In this document: positions 57,781-64,000 of the stretch, one piece after another
Numbering within the stretch: the stretch's first letter is position 1
Layout: the number at the start of each line of letters is the position of its first letter
DNA from: Lachnospiraceae bacterium UBA3772
Lineage (GTDB): Bacteria > Bacillota > Clostridia > Lachnospirales > Lachnospiraceae
Direction of reading: 5' to 3'
Assembly: GCA_002371025.1 (NCBI GenBank)
Contig: DFFQ01000207.1
Location: forward strand, 3,080 to 67,079
Length of the DNA: 64,000 nucleotides
Translations under genes and position numbers: made by a program
The notes under the pieces: generated by a model
Seen by the model: the letters and a program-made list of their open reading frames with translations, nothing else
What the model was told of the DNA's origin: nothing
Databases searched by the model: none

Positions 57781-60111
57781 ATGAACGCAAAAGAAGTTTT
57801 AAAATTTTATTTTGGATATGAATCATTTAAAACAGGACAAGAAGAAATAATTGAGGCGATTCTTTCTGGAAATGATGTGCTAGCGATCATGCCTACCGGG
57901 GCAGGAAAATCCATATGTTATCAGGTGCCGGCCTTGATCTTACCGGGGATCACTATAGTTATATCGCCGCTGATCTCTCTTATGCAGGATCAGGTAAAAG
58001 CTCTGAATGAAGCGGGGATACATGCGGGTTACATTAATTCATCATTATCTGAAACGCAGATAATGAAAGTCTACTCTTTAGCCCAAGAAGGAAAATTTAA
58101 AATATTATATGTTGCTCCAGAAAGACTTGAAAGTCTTGAATTTAGAAGCTTTGTCGAAAATGTGGAGATATCAATGGTCACTGTGGATGAAGCACATTGT
58201 ATATCTCAGTGGGGACAGGACTTTAGACCGAGTTATCTTAAGATAATCGATTTTATTGATAGCTTAAGAAATAGACCTATCGTCAGTGCATTTACAGCGA
58301 CAGCTACAGAGGAAGTAAAGACAGATATAGCCTGCGTATTAAAATTAAAGAATCCTAAAGTGGTTGTTACAGGATTTGACCGTGAAAACCTTTATTATGA
58401 TGTGAAAAAACTAAAGAATAAAGATGCTTATGTCCTTGATTATATAAAGAGTCATCCAAATGAGAGCGGGATCATTTACGCTGCAACTAAAAAAAGAGTG
58501 GATGATCTATTTGAGTTACTTTTGGATAGTGGCATTTCAGCTGCAAAATATCATGCAGGTATGAGTAATGAAGATAGAAAGAATAATCAGAATGATTTTA
58601 TTTTTGACAGGGTGCAGGTTATAGTTGCCACAAATGCATTCGGAATGGGAATCGATAAATCAAATGTCAGATTTGTGATCCATTACAATATGCCGCAGAG
58701 TATGGAGAATTATTATCAGGAGGCCGGGCGTGCAGGAAGAGACGGCGAAGCGGCGCAATGCATTCTGCTTTTTTCACCTCAGGATATTGTGATAAATAAA
58801 TATCTCCTTGAACATAAAGAGTTTGCCGATGTTTCTTATGAAGATATAAATCTTATCATGGAAAGAGACATAAGAAGACTTCAGATCATGGAAGGCTATT
58901 GCAAAACGTCGGAGTGCCTTAGAAATTATATTCTTGATTATTTTGGAGAGAAGCGAAATGAACCATGCGACAATTGTGGAAACTGTAATAAAGATTTTAA
59001 AGAAATCGATATGACAGAGGAAGCAAAAACTGTCATTAATTGTGTATGGGAAGCCAAAGGCAGATTTGGCTTAAATATAATCTTAGGTACACTTCTTGGC
59101 GCAAACACAGCTAGAATTAGAGAGCTGGAAACATTTAAATATAAAACATATAAAGCACTTGAAAAATGTAACGAAGAGGATTTAAGGCTGCTTATAAATC
59201 AGCTGATATTAAAAGGTTACATTTGCCAGACGGCAGATAAATATAGCGTTTTACGCATGGGAAATATTGAGCCGCTTAAGGATCCAGCTACAAGGATCAT
59301 GATCCGTAAAAGTACTGAAAGCGAAAATGAAAATAAAAATGAAACTACGAAAAAGCGACGCAGTAAAAAGACTGATGTTCTTACAAAGGCTGGATATGAT
59401 TTATTTGAAAGGCTTCGCATGCTTCGTTTAACGATCGCAAGTGAAGAGGGACTACCACCATATATAATTTTTAATGATAAAACATTGATCGATATGGTGA
59501 TAAAAACTCCGTTTGACAGAGCTCAAATGTTAAATGTATCCGGCATAGGTGAGGCAAAGTTTAGTAAATACGGTGAAAGATTTATTGAAGCTGTAAGAGA
59601 ATTTGTGGATGAAAATCCTGGGGCGGTGACATTTATCAGCGATAGCAGGGATGCTGAGGCGGGGATTACTAGCAGTAAAGATGCTGAGGCAGGGATTACT
59701 AGCAGCGCTAGCGAAAAAGCCGCAGCTTCTAGAGGCGGAACCAAGAGAAAATCAAGGAAAACCAAGAAAGAGTTTTACTTAAATCCAGAAGACATAGATA
59801 AGTTTGAATATAAGGATCTTTGCAATATAATCGAGATCAGGGACGAGCTAAAAAGAATATCTTCGGCAGAGAATATTAAGCAGTTATTTGGAACGGATAT
59901 TTTAAGGTTTTTAACAGATTTAGGATATGTAAATGAAGTCCTGACGGATGGAAGGCTGGTAAAACAAGCAACAGAGACAGGGGTTTCTAAAGGCATTATT
60001 TCAGTAGAAAGAATAAGTGAAAAAGGAAATGCCTACGAAGTGCTGATGTATCCTGCGGAAGTGCAAAAAGAGATAGTGGAACACTATGTTAGAAAGAAAG
60101 AAGGAATATAG
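57781..60111 (+). CDS. recQ: ATP-dependent DNA helicase RecQ
   Basis: A 776-aa superfamily 2 helicase: FGYESFKTGQEEII (motif 0), MPTGAGKS (about 38-45), DEAH (about 137-140), TATEEVKTDI (motif III), YQEAGRAGRDG (motif VI), then a zinc-binding set (CKTSECLRN, CDNCGNC, about 375-405), winged helix and an HRDC domain (about 520-610). A low-complexity linker near 625-650 holds a 10-residue tandem duplication (DAEAGITSS twice; 30-bp DNA repeat at about 59649-59708). It lies 35 bases after the UvrD-like gene with no good ribosome site. Its 3' end is followed by degenerate tail repeats. Confidence 0.92.
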   Translation: MNAKEVLKFYFGYESFKTGQEEIIEAILSGNDVLAIMPTGAGKSICYQVPALILPGITIVISPLISLMQDQVKALNEAGIHAGYINSSLSETQIMKVYSLAQEGKFKILYVAPERLESLEFRSFVENVEISMVTVDEAHCISQWGQDFRPSYLKIIDFIDSLRNRPIVSAFTATATEEVKTDIACVLKLKNPKVVVTGFDRENLYYDVKKLKNKDAYVLDYIKSHPNESGIIYAATKKRVDDLFELLLDSGISAAKYHAGMSNEDRKNNQNDFIFDRVQVIVATNAFGMGIDKSNVRFVIHYNMPQSMENYYQEAGRAGRDGEAAQCILLFSPQDIVINKYLLEHKEFADVSYEDINLIMERDIRRLQIMEGYCKTSECLRNYILDYFGEKRNEPCDNCGNCNKDFKEIDMTEEAKTVINCVWEAKGRFGLNIILGTLLGANTARIRELETFKYKTYKALEKCNEEDLRLLINQLILKGYICQTADKYSVLRMGNIEPLKDPATRIMIRKSTESENENKNETTKKRRSKKTDVLTKAGYDLFERLRMLRLTIASEEGLPPYIIFNDKTLIDMVIKTPFDRAQMLNVSGIGEAKFSKYGERFIEAVREFVDENPGAVTFISDSRDAEAGITSSKDAEAGITSSASEKAAASRGGTKRKSRKTKKEFYLNPEDIDKFEYKDLCNIIEIRDELKRISSAENIKQLFGTDILRFLTDLGYVNEVLTDGRLVKQATETGVSKGIISVERISEKGNAYEVLMYPAEVQKEIVEHYVRKKEGI

Positions 60112-60178
60112 TAACGTTATAGTTGGAAAGAAAGTAGAAACACAGCAACGCTATAGTTGGAAAAAATAGAAACACGGG
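60080..60178 (+). repeat. Degenerate tandem repeats at the recQ 3' end
   Basis: Three ~33-base units: TATGTTAGAAAGAAAGAAGG-type at 60083 (coding), TATAGTTGGAAAGAAAGTAG at about 60119, TATAGTTGGAAAAAATAGAA at about 60153; the last two share AACACAG/AACACGG ends. Confidence 0.6.
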
Positions 60179-60186
60179 GCTAATTT

Positions 60187-61293
60187 ATGAATTTCATTTT
60201 ACCAGAATCAGATGATTTAAAAATTGAATATTTTGGGCATCTTTTTGATAACACCAGCGAGTGCTACAAGTTGTTCTGGTTTCAGGTAATCGTTGAGAAA
60301 ATCCTTGCAGGGCAGACTGAAGCTTCATATGAGGAGATAATAGACGAGATGATTGCTGACGCCTGGTACATGGTGGCGGAGTATCATTTGAACTTGGGAC
60401 CTAGGGACAATCTTGAATTTGCAGTTAATCGACTGGTGGAGATTTCCAACTTCAAATCATCAGAAAATAAAGCAGTTCTTCTGGAATTTATTAGAAATTG
60501 TAAGGATTCAGAGGTCATAAGATATAAAAGGACTCTGACTAAAAATGTTCCTTACCGTTTGCAGGCTCCATTTCTTGATATGAAAACCGATGATTGGAAG
60601 GTTGGAGAAAGGCTGCTGATTGAAAGAATCAATAGATATAATAACTTAATTTACACATTTGATCAGATGGACGGACTGAAAACTAAGATCCATTTTGATG
60701 AAAAATGGAGCCAGTACATTAAAAAGAATCAGGTTATCATTAAGGGCTGGCTCAAATACAATCTGGTGGAATACATCCAGCGGAGGAATCCAAATGTTCC
60801 CGGAATTATCGAAAAGCTTTATCCTGCGCAGGAGCGAAAGCTGGAGGATGTGCAGAAATACTGGAAGAAGATCATGGCAATACATCCGGTGCTTGAAATT
60901 TACGGAAACACCGAGCTTCAGGAAAATGAAATCTCGATAGATCATTTTGTCCCTTGGTCATACGTTGCAAATGATGAAATCTGGAATCTTCATCCAACAA
61001 CCAGAAGCATTAATTCAGCTAAGAGCAACAATCTTCCTAAATGGGACATTTATTTTAAGAAGCTGTCGGAGATAGAATACCTGTCCTATCAGCTGATGTG
61101 GCAATATGAGGGAATCCATAAAGAGTTCGATAAGGTGAAAAAAAAGCACCTTAATTCTTCAATGGTAGAGGGCAGGCTATACGCCCCAGAGCTTTCCGTG
61201 GAAAAGTTCAGAAACAGGCTGCAAGAGATAGTGCTTCCTGTGTACCAGTCAGCAAAGTCAGCTGGGTTTAGGGAATGGGAGTATGGGAGATAA
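60187..61293 (+). CDS. HNH endonuclease domain protein
   Basis: A 368-aa protein. The helical N-terminal part (1-240) is uncharacterised. The HNH core is at about 255-285: SIDHFVPWSYVANDEIWNLH with TRSINSAKSNNLP, which holds the D-H, central N/H and distal N of the beta-beta-alpha-metal fold. It has no adjoining methyltransferase; likely a nicking or defence nuclease. AACACGGGGC is a poor ribosome site before ATG 60187. It follows recQ by 75 bases. Confidence 0.82.
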   Translation: MNFILPESDDLKIEYFGHLFDNTSECYKLFWFQVIVEKILAGQTEASYEEIIDEMIADAWYMVAEYHLNLGPRDNLEFAVNRLVEISNFKSSENKAVLLEFIRNCKDSEVIRYKRTLTKNVPYRLQAPFLDMKTDDWKVGERLLIERINRYNNLIYTFDQMDGLKTKIHFDEKWSQYIKKNQVIIKGWLKYNLVEYIQRRNPNVPGIIEKLYPAQERKLEDVQKYWKKIMAIHPVLEIYGNTELQENEISIDHFVPWSYVANDEIWNLHPTTRSINSAKSNNLPKWDIYFKKLSEIEYLSYQLMWQYEGIHKEFDKVKKKHLNSSMVEGRLYAPELSVEKFRNRLQEIVLPVYQSAKSAGFREWEYGR

Positions 61294-61362
61294 GAATAAG
61301 TAGCTTAGCAGCTCAATAATTAATTTGATGGTTTTCGTAATTGATAAAGGAGAAGGTGGAGT

Positions 61363-62181
61363 ATGTCAAAAAATGAAGAAAAAAGAATTAATGAAATATT
61401 TCCTATTATTGAAGAAACATTAAAAGGTTCAAGTTATAGTTCGGAAAAAAATAAGACTAATATTAATGTGGTTAGAAATAATGATATCATTACGGCTATT
61501 TATAGTAGAAAAGACTATGTTAGGTTTGAGGCAAAAATGGAAAAGGAAGAGTACCATTATATAAAAAAATTAGATGGTACAAATCTGATTTTAAAAGAGC
61601 CCCAAGCACATATTGATAGTAAAAAAAATATATATGTTTTTTATGTTTCGGATAGGAATTTAGAATGTGTTTTAAGAAGACTATTTAATGATAATCCAAT
61701 AGAAAATGAAGATAATAATCAGATAAAGATTCAAGCTGAATTAAAGGTGGATCAGGAAATTATCGATGAAATAGAAAACTCGAATTTGGTGGGGGTAGAG
61801 AAAGAAGCTCTTGTTAGAGTAAGAGTTAATCAAGGTTTTTTTAGAGATAAGCTGTTGAAAAAATATAATAAATGTTGTTTATGCAATGTTAAATGCAAGA
61901 AACTGTTGATAGCTAGTCATATTAAGCCTTGGACTGCAAGTAATAAAAATGAAAAGTTAGATGAAAATAATGGTTTTCTGCTGTGTCCTAATCATGATGC
62001 TTTATTTGATAAAGGGTTTATAACTTTTGAAGATGATGGAAAGATCAAGATATCCAAATTGTTGTCAGAGCAGGATAAGATATTTCTTAATGTTAAAAAT
62101 GATATGAAGATAGCATTAAATGATGAAAATAGAAAGTATCTAGAATATCATAGAAATCTTCATAAAGATAAATTTAATTAA
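61363..62181 (+). CDS. HNH endonuclease (HNH_2-like restriction-type)
   Basis: A 272-aa protein. The C-terminal HNH domain (about 148-235) reads RVNQGFFRDKLLKKYNKCC with CLC/CKK, ASHIKPW (first His), NGFLLCPNHDALFDKGFITF (N and distal His), the pattern of the HNH_2 family found in many restriction endonucleases. The N-terminal 140 residues may be a DNA- or modification-recognising module. AAAGGAGAAGG precedes ATG 61363. No cognate methyltransferase is in view. Confidence 0.85.
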   Translation: MSKNEEKRINEIFPIIEETLKGSSYSSEKNKTNINVVRNNDIITAIYSRKDYVRFEAKMEKEEYHYIKKLDGTNLILKEPQAHIDSKKNIYVFYVSDRNLECVLRRLFNDNPIENEDNNQIKIQAELKVDQEIIDEIENSNLVGVEKEALVRVRVNQGFFRDKLLKKYNKCCLCNVKCKKLLIASHIKPWTASNKNEKLDENNGFLLCPNHDALFDKGFITFEDDGKIKISKLLSEQDKIFLNVKNDMKIALNDENRKYLEYHRNLHKDKFN

Positions 62182-62210
62182 ATATATTGGATTTATATGA
62201 GGGGGCAATT

Positions 62211-63191
62211 ATGTTTATATTTTTTGCAAGTATATATTTTGTTAGTTTTGTGGCATTTGTTGTTTTACTTATAAAGTTCATTAAGGAAAAAAAGTCAGGA
62301 ATAAATATAAGTGATACTAAAAAGAAATTTTGTATTGTTTCGGTAGTATTTTTAATTTCAATGATTTTGGTAATAATAACTTCACCTGCTTCTGACCAAA
62401 AGAATTCTATTGATAATAAAGATAATGTTTCTGTAGAAGAATCAGATGGTTCAAATGACAAAGCAGATATAAAGAGAATCAAAAAAGAACTAAAAGAGAA
62501 ATATGATATTTCTGAACCGAGTTCTTTTGTACAAGGTGATGTAACAGGAAAATGGAGAGTATTGGTTGTGGCAAATAGTACACCTCCATCAGAATATGCT
62601 GTTGACTATGCAAGAGCATATATTGAGAATACTGATACTACAATTCATTATATTGTAAATTTTTCTTTAAAGACAACTAGTCAGATCCAGATATCATTTG
62701 GAATTGTATCTGTTAAAACAACAGAGTACGTTGATAAAGAGGAGCATAATGCTAAGATAATTGGTGAGGGAATGCTTCTTGGAGAGGATTATTATAAGTT
62801 AGAAACTGGGGAAAAGATTACGGCTGAGGCTGATCCAAATGCTGGAACGGTAGATGGAGAAACACTAATTACAGCGGTAAAAGATACAATTACTGGGGCA
62901 GTCGGTAAAAACAAGGAAATTGTAGATGTGACATTTGATGGTAAAAATCTTTGTATTATAGTAGATGTGTCAAATGTAGATACAAGCCAATTAACCGCGA
63001 AGGAAATTGCAGAGTCTCGAATTTCATCAATAACACAAAAAATACTTGATCTTGGAGATAAATATCAAAATACTTGGGAAACGATTACTATTGATTTTGG
63101 AAGTGAAGGTAAAGTTACATTTAACAAGAAAGATATTAAAAATGAAGGATTAGGAAAATACTTTGATGTTCCTGCGGGAGTATTAGACTAA
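62211..63191 (+). CDS. Membrane-anchored extracytoplasmic protein of unknown function
   Basis: A 326-aa protein with two N-terminal membrane segments (about 2-24 and 39-57), a Ser/Asp/Glu/Lys-rich linker (60-95) and an extracytoplasmic domain of mixed alpha/beta type. No family recognised. ATG 62211 is chosen because GAGGGGGC lies 5 bases upstream; a TTG at 62187 is unlikely. It lies between nuclease genes and an NTPase gene. Confidence 0.6.
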   Translation: MFIFFASIYFVSFVAFVVLLIKFIKEKKSGINISDTKKKFCIVSVVFLISMILVIITSPASDQKNSIDNKDNVSVEESDGSNDKADIKRIKKELKEKYDISEPSSFVQGDVTGKWRVLVVANSTPPSEYAVDYARAYIENTDTTIHYIVNFSLKTTSQIQISFGIVSVKTTEYVDKEEHNAKIIGEGMLLGEDYYKLETGEKITAEADPNAGTVDGETLITAVKDTITGAVGKNKEIVDVTFDGKNLCIIVDVSNVDTSQLTAKEIAESRISSITQKILDLGDKYQNTWETITIDFGSEGKVTFNKKDIKNEGLGKYFDVPAGVLD

Positions 63192-63225
63192 TATTAACTA
63201 TTATATGAGGATGGGTAAAAAAAAT

Positions 63226-63726
63226 ATGGAAAGAAAATATAATACTGAATATATAAACTATGTTAGGCATGGGGAATCAGCGGCTGTGTTTATAACAAGA
63301 GATATAGCTAAGGAAATTCCTACAGATGGTATGTGGATTGCTGTTGTTGATGGTGAAAATAAGAGGCGAAAAGATGGACGATGGGATTTTAAGTATTTTA
63401 TCATAGAGTTATTTCCGAGAATAATAAATCCTGACTATTCTAAATGTATTTCTGAAGAAGACAAAAAATATACAACATGGGAAACGGCACATATTGATAT
63501 TGAAAAACAACGTAGTAAAGGATATCACGGTGTAAAATATAAAGTTATCCCTTGCTTAGTAAATCGTAATAAGGATAGGTTTATAGTAAAAAAGGCTGCT
63601 TGGAATAATAGATTTAATCAATGGGTACCTGATAGATGCTTTGGTTCTTCATGTGAATGGAGAGAAAGAAAAATTCCCGTTGACCCTAAATGGGAGTATG
63701 AAATTGTATCAGTTAAGAAACTATAA
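63226..63726 (+). CDS. Unknown soluble protein
   Basis: A 166-aa basic protein rich in aromatic residues (MERKYNTEYINYVRHGESAA ... SSCEWRERKIP). No motif recognised. ATG 63226 has GAGGATGGG about 9 bases upstream; an ATG at 63205 would overlap it in frame and is also possible. It precedes the KAP-like NTPase gene by about 80 bases. Confidence 0.55.
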   Translation: MERKYNTEYINYVRHGESAAVFITRDIAKEIPTDGMWIAVVDGENKRRKDGRWDFKYFIIELFPRIINPDYSKCISEEDKKYTTWETAHIDIEKQRSKGYHGVKYKVIPCLVNRNKDRFIVKKAAWNNRFNQWVPDRCFGSSCEWRERKIPVDPKWEYEIVSVKKL

Positions 63727-63807
63727 CTATATGCTGTAAGAATATATGTAAGTTTTATTGAGATGACAAGTGGTTATAAATAAAAGGTAAATGAAGAGTG
63801 AGGAAAT

Positions 63808-64000
63808 ATGTTTTCATCAGATAAACCAATTAATTCAAATAAAGAAGATGAACTTAATAGAACAACATTTTCTAAAATGTTGGCTAAAGCTATATTATGT
63901 TATAAAAAAGAGGATACTCTTGTGCTAGGCTTATGTGGTAGCTGGGGAAGTGGTAAAAGTTCTATAATAAATCTTGTTTTAGAAGATATAGATAATAGAA
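63808..64000 (+). CDS. KAP-type P-loop NTPase (partial, runs off the right edge)
   Basis: From ATG 63808 (GTGAGGAAAT upstream) the frame reads MFSSDKPINSNKEDELNRTT and continues past 64000. Residues 38-56 hold LVLGLCGSWGSGKSS, a Walker A motif with the W-G-S-G-K-S form typical of KAP family NTPases, which are membrane-linked and frequent in phage-defence islands. The rest lies outside the window. Confidence 0.7.
   Translation, partial: MFSSDKPINSNKEDELNRTTFSKMLAKAILCYKKEDTLVLGLCGSWGSGKSSIINLVLEDIDNR

Noticed and set aside
1-64000. tRNA or rRNA genes
   Set aside because: I saw no cloverleaf with GGTTCGANTCC-type T-arm and no rRNA sequence on either strand; a tRNAscan run would be decisive.

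Overview
The window looks like chromosomal DNA of a low-to-mid GC anaerobic member of the Clostridia, most likely a Lachnospiraceae (rumen/gut Butyrivibrio-like bacterium). Support: a FeoA-FeoA-FeoB cluster with a Cys-rich FeoB companion, an EFR1-type flavodoxin/ferredoxin, a TSCPD protein, a thiE-S-F-G-H operon under a TPP riboswitch, and strong AGGAGG ribosome sites. The genus cannot be fixed from sequence alone.

The most striking feature is a family of about 55-bp near-perfect palindromes: GTTAACATAAAA, a TGGACC or TGAGCC arm, an asymmetric core around CCCGGG, then the mirror image. I count 32 clear copies and several decayed ones between 1.27 and 50.22 kb, almost all intergenic, and none from 50.22 to 64 kb. 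A Y1 HUH transposase of the REP-associated (RAYT) type lies inside this field at 41558-42343, next to a copy. At least eight genes have a stop codon inside, or sharing a base with, a palindrome. The asymmetric core gives orientation, and orientation occurs in long runs that switch at the RAYT gene. This REP/RAYT-like system is the best candidate for an undescribed system here.

Region by region: 0-5.7 kb, small metabolic and membrane genes (ICMT-like methyltransferase, DUF3916, GNAT, FlaR-like kinase, sugar isomerase, cation/proton antiporter). 5.7-9.3 kb, ferrous iron uptake behind a leader rich in DtxR-like inverted repeats and a terminator hairpin. 9.4-16 kb, acyltransferase, a 5'-truncated LPXTG-like surface protein, a 936-aa Fe-S/flavin oxidoreductase and a TSCPD protein. 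16-20.5 kb, thiamine thiazole operon. 20.5-24.5 kb, an ABC-2 exporter divergent from an AraC regulator, with a triple palindrome between them. 24.6-29.6 kb, CobI/CbiL, YccF, and a MacB/FtsX-type ABC transporter behind a candidate yybP-ykoY (Mn2+) riboswitch. 29.7-41.4 kb, spermidine synthase-like membrane protein, MATE, flotillin, GNAT, rhodanese-TtcA fusion, EFR1, Maf-kinase fusion, aldo/keto reductase, methyltransferase. 41.5-51.5 kb, RAYT, bioB with a BirA-like operator, transglutaminase-like protein, a frameshifted membrane gene, a 2-hydroxyacyl-CoA dehydratase-like protein, a GPH transporter, a methyltransferase behind a leader-peptide attenuator, AlkD and GNATs.

52.3-64 kb is different in character: AT-richer, free of palindromes, and full of nucleic-acid enzymes (UvrD-like helicase with an embedded PD-(D/E)XK-like domain, RecQ, two HNH nucleases, start of a KAP-type NTPase) plus unknown proteins. 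It looks like an accessory or defence-type island that runs off the right edge. A second recurrent oddity is that several genes (thiF, thiG, the EFR1 gene, recQ) are followed by decaying tandem copies of their own 3' end, stop codon included.
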